This document shows, piece after piece, positions 55,520 through 64,000 of a stretch of 64,000 bases of DNA. How positions within the stretch are numbered: the first letter of the stretch is position 1; every line of letters starts with the position of its first letter. The notes beneath the pieces were generated by a model that had not been told where the DNA came from, did no database searches, and was given only the letters and a program-made list of their open reading frames with translations. Made by a program: the position numbers and the translations under genes. This stretch comes from Craspedostauros australis (taxonomy: Eukaryota; Bacillariophyta; Bacillariophyceae; Mastogloiales; Achnanthaceae): contig JAMXDE010000035.1 in the NCBI GenBank assembly GCA_026770025.1, positions 558,001 to 622,000 on the forward strand, read 5' to 3'.

Positions 55520-57342
55520 CTGATGACAGCCAAGATCGCAAAACCACCCAGCCAGGATGTTCGCAGTACCAAGATGTCTTCCAACAACATGGGCGCGCCG
55601 AAACCTGGACTGCGTAAGCACTCTTCCGAAATCAAACGTGCGACGTCGCCATCTGCGACACCGAAGATGAAGAGTGTCAAGAAGACAAGCAACAACAAGG
55701 GCAAGACGAAGAAGAAGATCACCGCCACGTCGAAACGCAACGGCAAAATCGCACCAGCAATATCACCGCAGGTTGTGTTGAACATGTCCAACGTGATTCC
55801 AAGGAATTCCTACTCCCACTGGCACTACGATTCTTCATCGTCATCTTCAATATCATGCTCATCATCCTCATCATGTTCTTGTTCAGTGTTCTCTGTGGAT
55901 ATGGATGTTTCCGTTTCATCTGATGAAGAATCGTCGGATTCATCATCCTCATCATCTTGCGGATCATCGTCATCCTCATCGTCGTCATCTTGCTCTGTGT
56001 CGTGCTCTTCGTCATCCGATGACAATGAGCAGGAGGAAAAGAAGGTGGAGCAACTTGCGATGGCGGCCAGACGCCGCAACATGTTGAAAAGACTAAGGCA
56101 ACCTGTGACAAGCAGCAGCACAAGAAGAAGAGAAAGGGTCGGAAGCAACCCAGAAAGCAATCCAGGAAGATGAAGGAAGTAGAAAAGACGAAGCAGAGGG
56201 TTAGACGATCCAGGAAGCTGGCAGTGTGTCCCAAGAGGACGCCCGAAAAGCCACCAAAGAAAGCAAACAAACCAGTCACAAAAAACAAAGCAGAATACGA
56301 AGAAATCCCCAAAGAAGAGCCAAGGCGCCCCCGTGTCATATGTAAGCGATAATAGCATGAGCGACAGCAATGTCAGCAGCTCAGCAAGATCGGTGGAATC
56401 GGACGGGCGCAAAGTGATGCATGGCACCACCTCGAAATCGACCAACAGACACATTTCGCGTTCTGGCAAGCGCCCAACCTCCAAGGACCCCAGCCGTCGC
56501 AAGCGTTCTGTGTCCGGCGAGTCTATGCGACGCCTCCCATCGTTGCAATCCGTCTCCTCCCGAGATCCGTCCATCACGCTGGATCAAGCATGCCTGTCCA
56601 AGATTGGCGTCGCCAAGAAACGATCCAGCGGCCCTAAATCGACAGTCTCCTCCACTTCCGTCGCATCGTCCACATCACCCAACCAGCGACCCACTTCACC
56701 CCCTCCGCGTGCCGGTGCAAAGATCCGGTACTTCAACGACAATCCCACCCGATCCATGTCGTTGGAGGACCCCGTCACGCACCAGAGCGAGCGCCACGCA
56801 CGCCCTTCCGTCCCATTGCGCCGGGGTACGATGTCGGAGCGCAAGCATCGTACCAGCATCAGCATTTAGGTGGCAGAGAATAGCATGGTGCATGCTGGTA
56901 CTGCAGCAGCAGTGGAGGGAAGGGTCCTTGTGAGCTTTGATAAAACTCTCTAGTACTAGCATGAGTGAACCATAGTACTATGGAATTCTTGCGAACATGG
57001 GCACTACGCACATTCTCCAACTTGCTAGGGCTCCGAGTAGTATGAAGGATTCCAGTTTGTGCAACAGCGACTGGCGTGTCAGAAAGCAACATGGTCGAAT
57101 TGTGTCATGCCGTTTCACGACAGACAAAGGGCGTCCACGAAGAAAGAAGAACAATCAATACGTTCCGTTCTGTGGTTGGTTGTAGCAAGGTGGACGATTA
57201 GTCATGATCAGGATGACATGACCAGCAATACTGCACACAGCATAGACGTAGACAGCAGACTGAGTGGTTTTGTGTTAACTTTAGACTTACGTCTTTCCTT
57301 AGACCATTTGACAGGCGGATTGGACTGGTCCCGGACAGTGCG
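55520..57342 (+). repeat. Segmental duplication, copy B
   Basis: Counterpart of 45563-47398. It is followed by the target-site sequence TACTTG and the solo LTR4. Confidence 0.88.
55523..56869 (+). pseudogene. Ser/Lys-rich locus B (broken or unresolved multi-exon gene)
   Basis: The Ser-rich frame from ATG 55523 passes the position of copy A's TGA as a Cys codon but stops at TGA 56171-56173, with a TAG three codons later. Copy A has CGA and TGG at these places. The Lys-rich frame stays open here too, with only missense changes relative to copy A (for example KTKEMEK to KMKEVEK), and ends TAA 56350-56352 after the donor-like GTAAGC. The last stretch (to 56869) is identical to copy A. This pattern favours the Lys-rich frame as the true one in the middle. 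Confidence 0.45.
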
Positions 57343-58499
57343 TACTTGTGTCGAGATGTACATGTGAGTATATGTCAAGATGTACGTGTATATGTGCATC
57401 GTTCACCCGTTATTCTCTCATACGCACTTGGACGGTATAACTACATTCGTGTCAATAGTATACTGTGATTCGTCAGAATTACAGCGGAAATGGAACACAC
57501 GAAAAGGGGCAAGATTTCTGGAGGAAATTTGCAAATGACGATTTCTGAGAGAATTGGAAGATCGTCCGTCCATCCATCAATGGTACCAAGAGAATCTCGA
57601 GGTACTTTCCAACTAAACCTCAGATGACGATATCATCTGACAGACTGCTGCATCACCAATGGAACGTGACATCTGGAGAGCAGAAGGACGCCTACTGACG
57701 TCGACAGGATGTCATCGTGTCACCACGTCGACATCTGTCTCCAAGTCAGAGCAGGAGGCGAAGATGCGATGACCCATGAAGATCATGGATACTGAAGGTG
57801 AACTTCAAATGGTAAGTACTCATGGAGTAGGAACCAGTACTGAATGAACAGAGTGTCGAATGCGGAGTACGCATCGAACACGGAGTATCGTGTAGCACGA
57901 GCACACGATGTTGAGAGAGAGAGAGAGAGAGAGTAAAGAGAGAAGAGCGAGAGAGCATCTCGCATACCGACTCATAGTCGGAGACCGAATCTACGAAACA
58001 GATTGAAGCACCGAGAGCATCGGGCGAGAGAACGGCGTACACCGAGAGCATCGGAGTAGCCAAGTAATGAAATAGCAAACAGACGACTATCAACCAACAC
58101 CATCTTCCACGATCGTAGGTTTCCGTGAGCGGAACTTGCCAACATACTTGCGTCGTCGATGACGTACGTCTCTGCAGCTAAGTCACACAGTGCTTCCTGG
58201 GCACAATCTTCACAATCGGAAGCAGCTGCGGAACATTCTCCTGCCCTGATGATGATATCATTGTCTGCATCACCATAGGCGCCGAGAAGATAACATGCTC
58301 TCGCATCGGCGCATGCACCATCTTCAATGACCAAACTTCCTGGAAGTTTGCCATCGCTATATGCATTATTATACACATTTTAACAAGCGCGGTCCCCAAC
58401 GCATGCGTTCTTTCCGATGAAGATATTCACCACGACCGGTGCCGTGGTAGTCCCTTGGTCGCTTCTGCGACCACCATGGACGCATGCATAATCCCCTCC
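57299..58499 (-). pseudogene. Fragment of a second PTSA-mucin gene (C-terminal Cys-rich domain), split by LTR4
   Basis: The two pieces (57299-57348 and 58151-58499) flank LTR4 and match the last part of the 47356-51012 gene. The match includes GDADNDIIIRAGECS, CEDCAQEALCDLAAETYVID and KLPGSLVIEDGACADA. The frame has an in-frame TAA where copy A has an Ala codon (after CVGDRAC, at about 58380), and the rest of the gene is missing because the LTR5 element begins at 58500. It is dead. Confidence 0.88.
57349..58144 (+). repeat. LTR4: solo copia LTR, inverted, with target-site duplication
   Basis: It is 796 bp, running TGTCGAGATG ... CTTGCCAACA, the reverse of LTR1-3. TACTTG directly flanks both ends (57343-57348 and 58145-58150). 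In copy A the uninterrupted site reads GCG-TACTTG-CGTC (47399-47404 region), so the insertion is proved by an empty site. There is no internal element sequence, so it is a solo LTR left by LTR-LTR recombination. It is close in sequence to LTR1, which suggests a recent insertion. Confidence 0.94.
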
Positions 58500-59027
58500 T
58501 AATAGAGCCCAAACGTAATGGCTGTTGTCTTGTTGGCTGTTCTTTAGCTGTAGGCAGAGGCTTGACTGGCAAGCGATCCAGACGAGAGTCTTCTGTTCCA
58601 CAAGTAGTCAATTTAGAATACTGGTAGATGGTGAAGAAACGTGCGGATTATGAGATTAGTGCTATGGTTCTTCTCTTCAAGGGGGATCTCCTGTGGTGTC
58701 CTGTATGACAATGCGTGTGGGTTGTGTAGCCCAAGTACCGTGGGTCGAGATCCGTTGTCTGGGTTCTGTGAGAGACAATGGGCGATGATGCGCGTTGCTG
58801 TGGCTTTGGTTCCGTGCGTCGGCGTTTTGGCGATGGTGGGTGTCAGAAACTTGGTTATCGGAACCCCATTGGTTCCCTGACACGAATTCCGAAGATCCGC
58901 TTCAAGGTTCTGGATCTGTCTCCAAACGTGGGGGTCGGCGAAGTGTCCGTGCGACCTACTGGAATACTGACAAGTCAGATGATTCGTAGTCTCTCTCACT
59001 AAGATGGTTACTAGTTTAGCTCTATTA
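58500..59027 (-). repeat. LTR5: 3' LTR of the right copia element, with TA...TA ends
   Basis: It is bounded by the inverted terminal repeat TAATAGAGC (58500-58508) and GCTCTATTA (59019-59027), length 528 bp. The boundaries fit two independent facts: pseudogene similarity stops at about 58499, and a purine tract abuts the other end. The ends are not the usual TG...CA. The partner LTR lies outside the window, so this call rests on one copy. Confidence 0.68.
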
Positions 59028-59039
59028 CTCCCCTTCATC
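59028..59039 (-). other. Polypurine tract
   Basis: On the minus strand GATGAAGGGGAG directly precedes the LTR5 start, the position and composition expected for the plus-strand primer of reverse transcription. Confidence 0.7.
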
Positions 59040-59125
59040 TCACGTTGAAACGTGAGTTGACTGAAAGCAAGAAAGCTAATCGTAGTGTGGTTTGTTCCGC
59101 CGCCCAAGATGGCGGCGAGCGGGCT

Positions 59126-60406
59126 TCATTCGGACTGTTCGTTGTTGTCGTAGTAGCCGCGGCCTTGGTGGCGGTTGGTGAGCATGGCTTCCAATGCCTT
59201 GTTCAACGAGGAGGTGATGCTGACTTGCTGGACTTGGTTGATGTGGTCAAGCCCTCCGCGGAAAAGGATATCGGCGAGGGTTTGGATGACCATAGGTGTC
59301 CTCTCGTCGTTTTGGAGGACGGCCTTGATCTGAGCTGTGGGGTCGGGGGGCATCTGGAAGATGGATGGTTGCATCATCGTTGGTCCTCGGTTGCTGGACA
59401 TGATGTATCCGGACCGAAGGCGTCGGGGTGACGGGTATGCTATCGCTGGTCGGGCCTCCGTTCGGGCTCTCTTGTTAGCATTGCTGGTCTCCGGAGTGTC
59501 GGGGGTCGATGGTAGGGGATGGTTCGAGGCACGGAGTTGGCGGGTATTGATGCTCGCATACTCATTGTAATTCACAGGTGCCGGGTACGCGGTTGCTACC
59601 GGCACGTCATCATCGGTTGGTCCCTCCGGTGGTGTAGGGACCTCTGGTTGCTCATCCTGGGTTGTGGGAGGCACCGGTTCTGCCGTCTCGGTAGGTTCTT
59701 CCACGGTTGTGGTGGGGGCCCTTTTTGTGTTGATGGTCCCACTTGTGGATTTCTTGGCGGACCTGACCTGTTTGATCATCTTGATTCCCGATGTTCCCGA
59801 GGAAATGGTGGAGTCCTCGGATTCGTCGAAGAGCCCCTTTCTCTTGGGGCGGTTGCTTTGCTTGCTGCTGGCTCCAGAATTGGGTCGTCGTGACGCTTGA
59901 TTTCGCTTGGTCGATTTGCCTTCTGGTCGGTAGATGGACCCAGAATCGTCACTGTCTCCGGGCTCTGGAGCGGACGCGCTGTCCACGGAATGGTCGGTTG
60001 GGATCACGGGCTTTGGGCGTACCTTGTCGGTATACCCTTGTCCATCTCGCGTGGCGGTCAAGATTTTGGATGCTGGTGATGGTCGTGATGATTGCCTGAT
60101 GGGGGGTCTGGGGTGGCTGGTTACCGCTCCACTTGCGATCTCTGCTTCCACGTCAATCACACTTCCTAGGTCCTGCGATTCTTGATCTCCATCGTGGCAC
60201 GCCTCTGGTTCAGATTCCTGATGGCTGGCTTCTTCTGCGGTCATCTTTTCGTCGAAGTATCCGTCAGGGATCTCATCCAGGAACCTACCTTCTGGTGTCT
60301 CTCCCACTTCGAGACTGGGACGGGTGTCTTCGAGGGATGGTATTCCGTCGACCATGTCATCCTCATCGGTAGGGGGAAAAGGATCGTTCGCGAGTGCTTT
60401 CTTCTC
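59126..60406 (-). CDS. Third coding part of the right copia element, in frame after a TGA
   Basis: The frame is exactly that of the upstream polyprotein. The codons after the TGA (60407-60409) are open (EKKALANDPFPPTDEDD, then Met at 60355) and continue to the stop at 59126, about 426 codons in all. The sequence is hydrophilic and of low complexity: acidic at first, then Ser/Lys-rich (RPNSGASSKQSNRPKRKG), then Pro/Thr-rich. It ends with a more ordered stretch (PSIFQMPPDPTAQIKAVLQN, VIQTLADILFRGGLDHI). There is no signal peptide, membrane segment or envelope-like feature. It could be a readthrough extension, a separately translated protein from Met 60355, or polyprotein sequence behind one nonsense change. 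Function unknown. Confidence 0.65.
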   Translation of the reverse strand, partial: EKKALANDPFPPTDEDDMVDGIPSLEDTRPSLEVGETPEGRFLDEIPDGYFDEKMTAEEASHQESEPEACHDGDQESQDLGSVIDVEAEIASGAVTSHPRPPIRQSSRPSPASKILTATRDGQGYTDKVRPKPVIPTDHSVDSASAPEPGDSDDSGSIYRPEGKSTKRNQASRRPNSGASSKQSNRPKRKGLFDESEDSTISSGTSGIKMIKQVRSAKKSTSGTINTKRAPTTTVEEPTETAEPVPPTTQDEQPEVPTPPEGPTDDDVPVATAYPAPVNYNEYASINTRQLRASNHPLPSTPDTPETSNANKRARTEARPAIAYPSPRRLRSGYIMSSNRGPTMMQPSIFQMPPDPTAQIKAVLQNDERTPMVIQTLADILFRGGLDHINQVQQVSITSSLNKALEAMLTNRHQGRGYYDNNEQSE

Positions 60407-63400
60407 TCATGCGAGGTTGACAGGAAGGGTGTCACTTTGTTTTCGGACCATTCGTGCCTTCCTTGCGCGTGCGAGGATGATTGGGATCCGGTTCTTCCTC
60501 ACCTTGAAGAAGTGGCAAATGGATGGCTTCCGCATGGTTGCGCGGAACTCGTCGGGTGGTTCGCCCCATGCGCCGTCTTGAGCGGGGTAGAAGCACTGGC
60601 CATCGGCTATGGCGATGCTGAGGACCTCGGTGGTTTGGAGGTTGTTATCCAGGTATTCGGAGAGGGTGAGAGGGTAGATGGATTGTTTCTCTACGTGGGA
60701 AATACGGCCGGCTGGTGTGTTCCTGTTTCCCTTCGTGCAGAAGATTCGGACTCTGCGGCCACTGTATCCGACGACGATTCCTTGGAAGGGTCCCTTCTTT
60801 CCTGCGGGATATAGCACCCTGGATCCGGGGACGGGACAATGGATGCCCTTGTAGAACGGGGTGTACTTTGGAAACGTCATGGTGGGTGTTCTTGTCTGTT
60901 GTGGGGTGAGGATGTGTCCGGGATCCTGATTGTGGCAGCTCCGTTTTTGAGGGGAAGGCATGTTCATGTTGCGAAATGCAAAAGCGGATGCGGTCGCGTT
61001 CCGTGCCAGGTCTTCCTGGAGTTCAGCAATCAGCATGTCACACCTGTACGTTTCGTGCTCAGGTGTGACGAAAGCCCGAGGTGTCAGGCCCGTGTGGAAG
61101 GAAGTTTCACAGTTACCTTCTGTGATGGCTGGCATGGTTGCTCCAGGTGGCGGTTTCCGGAACCTGGTCGATGTGGTGACGTGTGATTGGGTGCTCGGTA
61201 TGATGGGCCCTGTCTCCAGCATGTCTCTTGGGTAGTAGAGGACGTCGCTTCCACATGAGGGGTTGATACTCGAGAATGTGCTGAATTCGTCGGTGAGGGC
61301 TGATGGTGGTGTGTCACCACGCCGGATCAGGAATTTGTCGGTTGGCGCGCCAGCTGGTTCGTGGTTCTGATTCGTGGTACGGTTGTCGGTCATGTCGTAT
61401 ACGACACTGGAATTTCGCGTCTGTTGGCAGTTGGGCGAGGCCGGTGTGCTTTTGGCGCGTTTGACGGGTCTGGGTGGTTTCCTTTGTGCCGTTTCGAGGG
61501 GGTTCGGTTCTCGTTGGGTTCTGGTTAGCCGAAGGGTTTTCGATGTCGGGCTGTATTTCATGGAGGTCTGTTGATACCTTGCCATGTTCACGCTCATAGT
61601 GTGTTCTTCCTCCGGCGGTGGTGGTTCTTGCGTCTCCGTGGCCATTAGATCGGGGTCATTGTCTGCTCTGGTCGTCCTGCTCTTTGTTATGGCTTGTGAT
61701 ATGGTTTTGCTGTGGTATCCGGACTCATGGATTGAGTTCCGGAATATCGTTCTCGACGTGATGTGGTGGAATGGTGTTTTGGAAAGAGGCTTGGTTAGTA
61801 TGTCGGCGATGTTGTCAACCGACGCAATGTGGGCGAACACGATGATTCCAGCGGCGATGCATTCCCGGATTTGGTGGAAAGCCAATGAACAGTGTTTCTT
61901 CTTCGGCGTTGAGGATGGGACCGTAGTATTGAGTACCACCGCTTTGTTGTCTCCGAGCATGATTGCGGGTCCGTCGATGGGGACTCCGAGGTCTCTCAGC
62001 ATGTATCGCAGACCTGTGACCGCCTCGGTAGCTATCCTGGCTGCTACCAATTCGGACCCGTAGGTGGAAGTCTCCACTGTGTTCTGTCGCTTGCAGATGG
62101 TCTTGACGATGGTGTTGTTGATCAATAGTACCACACCCGTCATGGACTTCCGTGTGACCTGGTCATGGCCGTGGTCGGCGTCCACGTAACATGTGATTTG
62201 GACCGGTTTCCCTTTTGGTGTTGGTACTGATACGGGGGTGACTTCTGCTGCGGTAGGGTAGAATTCTCTCCAATGGCTTGAGAGGGTGGTGTCGATGTTC
62301 GTGTGGTCCACTGGGTTGGGGTCGCAGAGGATGGCTCCCCTTTCTCGACCTTTGAGGTACCCAATGATACGTTGGATGGTCAGGAGATGTCCTTCCCTTG
62401 GTGCCATAGCGAACCGTGCCATCGTCGTCGTGGCGTATTGGATGTCCAGTCTCCCAAGAGTCACGACCCAATTGAGGCAACCCAGTATCGATCGGTAGGT
62501 CCTGGCGTCTTCAGCGCTTGTGAAGTCCAAGGTGTCGCTTTCTGGGTGACAGGCCTCTACCATGGGAGTGGATGCCTTCGGGATTGTCTTCCCTACTAGT
62601 TGCTCCACTCGTTTGATGACGTTCCCGATGTATGTCTGGGCCGAGAGTCCGATGTTGACTCCCCTGTCCTTCCAGTTCTTGGGAAGGTCGACGATGTTCC
62701 CGCCAAGGTAGTACTCTGGGTCACCGCATTGCTTCATGGTGTACCGTTTCTTGAGGTCGTCGATGATTGGGATGGGGTCCTTACTGAAGACCAGTACGTC
62801 ATCCACGTATGTGGTGATCATCTCGTAGTGGTCGTCGGCTTCTCGGGTGTAGATGTCGTTGTCGGCCTTGGAGGGTAGGAATCCCATGGTTCGAAGGGTG
62901 TCCGCGAAGTGTTCGTGGAACCTCGCACTTGATGTCCTCAGGCCGTAGAGTCCCTTTTGGATGATGAGGGGTTTGCCTTCGAGGTTACCAAATTCAGGGC
63001 CTGCTCGGATGTAGCATTTCTCGAGGGTGTCTGCGTATAGGAACGTGTTCCCTACGTCGCCGGCGTATGCTCTCAGTCCGTTGGCTGCTGCGATGGCGAA
63101 GGCGATTCGGATGGTGTCTGATGCTACCACCCCTGAGTATACGTCTTCTGTTGGTGGGGACGTCTTGTTCCCATTTGCCACCAGTCTTGCCTTTCGACGT
63201 AGGTCGAACTTCACGTCGTAGACGATGTGGTATGGGATCTTGGTGTACCCATCGAGTGCTTTGTTCGGTCTTGGTTGTCTGAAGGTTCCCAACCGTTTGA
63301 TCTGGTCCAGTTCCTTGTTGATGGCTTCGCTCCAGAGTCCGTTTCCGTTGAGCCTGTCGATAGCCATGGCGTGTTTCAGGCTGTTGGGTACCAGGGTGCC

Positions 63401-64000
63401 GAACTTGTACTTGTTTCCTGGGCGGTGGTTTGCCAGTTTGGTGGCTAGCATTGATCGCATGTGCTGGTTCCTTGCTCTGTGGAGTTCCACCCATTCGAAC
63501 CCTTTCTGGTCCTGTAGGCGGTTCTGCTCGGTGTATTCGATGATGATGTCCGGCTGTTGGGCCCTTAGGTCTCCCATCCTGCACCATGATCGCATTCCGT
63601 TCATCCATAGAATCTCTAGGATTGCTTCGGTGGTTCCGTCCTCTCGTGTCTCGTGGTGGTGACGGGTGATTCCCTTTGCCTTCCAGTTGAGGTTCCTTCC
63701 ATCGAGGATGAAGTTGTCTCTTTCGGTGTACTGGTCACATTGGGCCAGGTATGCGAGTTGGTTGGCTTCTGTTGCTGTGAGATTGCAGGCAAAAGAGATG
63801 GATGTCGTATCCCATGGGATGTTCGTGTTGCACCCTGGTGGGTTGTGCCTCGGGTTCCCTGGATGGTTTGTTAGGGTGGGTACTCTTTGCGGTGGCGCGG
63901 TGTTCACGCCTGTCGTGACTGGATCCGCTGCGATGGTCTGGATTATGGATCTGATCATTCCATGGACGATGTTCTTCCATGGGATGCCTTTCTTGGTTCC
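60407..64000 (-). CDS. Copia Pol, partial: chromo-like region, reverse transcriptase, RNase H and long C-terminal extension
   Basis: The frame is open from the right edge; there are no stops in 63959-64000, so the Met at 63958 need not be the start. A region with DGTTEAILEILW and SWCRMGDLRAQQPDIIIEY (near 63600) resembles the chromo-like stretch before RT in diatom CoDi elements. RT motifs are RKARLVANGN (near 63190), LRAYAGDVGNTFLYADTL (near 63050, first Asp), IIQKGLYGLRTSSARFHEHF and TTYVDDVLVFSKDP (near 62800, the YVDD active site). RNase H shows CYVDADHGHD, STYGSELVAAR, MLGDNKAVVLN and VDNIADILTKPLS (62200-61785). Copia Pol normally ends here, but this one continues about 455 residues with low-complexity linkers and an SH3-like patch (PGSRVLYPAGKKGPFQGIVV, RRVRIF; 60860-60750) before TGA 60407-60409. 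Confidence 0.88.
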   Translation of the reverse strand, partial: GTKKGIPWKNIVHGMIRSIIQTIAADPVTTGVNTAPPQRVPTLTNHPGNPRHNPPGCNTNIPWDTTSISFACNLTATEANQLAYLAQCDQYTERDNFILDGRNLNWKAKGITRHHHETREDGTTEAILEILWMNGMRSWCRMGDLRAQQPDIIIEYTEQNRLQDQKGFEWVELHRARNQHMRSMLATKLANHRPGNKYKFGTLVPNSLKHAMAIDRLNGNGLWSEAINKELDQIKRLGTFRQPRPNKALDGYTKIPYHIVYDVKFDLRRKARLVANGNKTSPPTEDVYSGVVASDTIRIAFAIAAANGLRAYAGDVGNTFLYADTLEKCYIRAGPEFGNLEGKPLIIQKGLYGLRTSSARFHEHFADTLRTMGFLPSKADNDIYTREADDHYEMITTYVDDVLVFSKDPIPIIDDLKKRYTMKQCGDPEYYLGGNIVDLPKNWKDRGVNIGLSAQTYIGNVIKRVEQLVGKTIPKASTPMVEACHPESDTLDFTSAEDARTYRSILGCLNWVVTLGRLDIQYATTTMARFAMAPREGHLLTIQRIIGYLKGRERGAILCDPNPVDHTNIDTTLSSHWREFYPTAAEVTPVSVPTPKGKPVQITCYVDADHGHDQVTRKSMTGVVLLINNTIVKTICKRQNTVETSTYGSELVAARIATEAVTGLRYMLRDLGVPIDGPAIMLGDNKAVVLNTTVPSSTPKKKHCSLAFHQIRECIAAGIIVFAHIASVDNIADILTKPLSKTPFHHITSRTIFRNSIHESGYHSKTISQAITKSRTTRADNDPDLMATETQEPPPPEEEHTMSVNMARYQQTSMKYSPTSKTLRLTRTQREPNPLETAQRKPPRPVKRAKSTPASPNCQQTRNSSVVYDMTDNRTTNQNHEPAGAPTDKFLIRRGDTPPSALTDEFSTFSSINPSCGSDVLYYPRDMLETGPIIPSTQSHVTTSTRFRKPPPGATMPAITEGNCETSFHTGLTPRAFVTPEHETYRCDMLIAELQEDLARNATASAFAFRNMNMPSPQKRSCHNQDPGHILTPQQTRTPTMTFPKYTPFYKGIHCPVPGSRVLYPAGKKGPFQGIVVGYSGRRVRIFCTKGNRNTPAGRISHVEKQSIYPLTLSEYLDNNLQTTEVLSIAIADGQCFYPAQDGAWGEPPDEFRATMRKPSICHFFKVRKNRIPIILARARKARMVRKQSDTLPVNLA

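Larger units (their letters stand above)
58500..64000 (-). mobile_element. Second Ty1/copia element, 3' part, cut by the right window edge
   Basis: Order on the minus strand: polyprotein (entering from the right edge) with a chromo-like region, reverse transcriptase, RNase H and a long extension; a single TGA; a further in-frame stretch ending at 59126; a polypurine tract; then the 3' LTR (58500-59027). It is not closely related to the left element: the LTR differs in length and ends. It sits inside the mucin pseudogene. Confidence 0.88.

Noticed and set aside
59126-60355. Envelope gene of a retrovirus-like element
   Set aside because: No signal peptide, membrane anchor or furin-like site is present; the sequence is hydrophilic and low in complexity.

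Overview
The window looks like nuclear DNA of a diatom or a close stramenopile relative. Three things point that way. There is a PsbQ-like photosystem II protein with a signal peptide plus a twin-arginine lumenal signal, and a second protein with a TSWAF-Q plastid-entry motif. There are short GT-AG introns (102, 203 and 261 bp) that restore reading frames exactly. There is a large secreted protein built on PTSA repeats, and the retroelements are Ty1/copia elements of the kind common in diatoms. The species cannot be told from the sequence. No rRNA, tRNA or CRISPR was recognised.

Layout. Positions 1-4459 hold the 5' half of a minus-strand Ty1/copia element (LTR, then one uninterrupted Gag-protease-integrase frame) running off the left edge. 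Positions 4894-8496 hold a 1200-codon gene with a DDE/RNase-H-like core, possibly a transposase. From 9.7 to 44.2 kb lies a host gene block: a 7TM receptor, a two-exon receptor with two Cache-like ectodomains and a helical (TPR-like) tail, two glycosyltransferases (GT8-like and GT34-like), a choline-kinase-like gene split by an in-frame TGA, two multipass membrane proteins, PsbQ-like, a secreted or GPI-anchored surface protein, a DMT-family transporter, a plastid LON-domain protein, a tandem pair of unknown paralogues, and a quinone-oxidoreductase-like MDR enzyme.

From 44.5 kb the window becomes a repeat landscape. A unit made of [copia LTR, a Ser/Lys-rich locus, the 3' end of a PTSA-mucin gene] occurs twice, at 44.7-47.8 and 54.7-58.5 kb. 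About 1.1 kb of the two copies appears identical, while the flanks have diverged. Copy B of the mucin tail is a pseudogene, hit by a solo LTR with a perfect 6-bp target duplication (copy A preserves the empty site) and then by a second copia element with a different LTR.

That second element (58500-64000, minus) is the most unusual feature. After reverse transcriptase and RNase H its polyprotein continues for about 450 residues with an SH3-like patch. A single TGA then separates it from a further in-frame stretch of about 426 codons that reaches almost to the polypurine tract. This is either a stop-codon readthrough arrangement or one nonsense mutation in a very long polyprotein.
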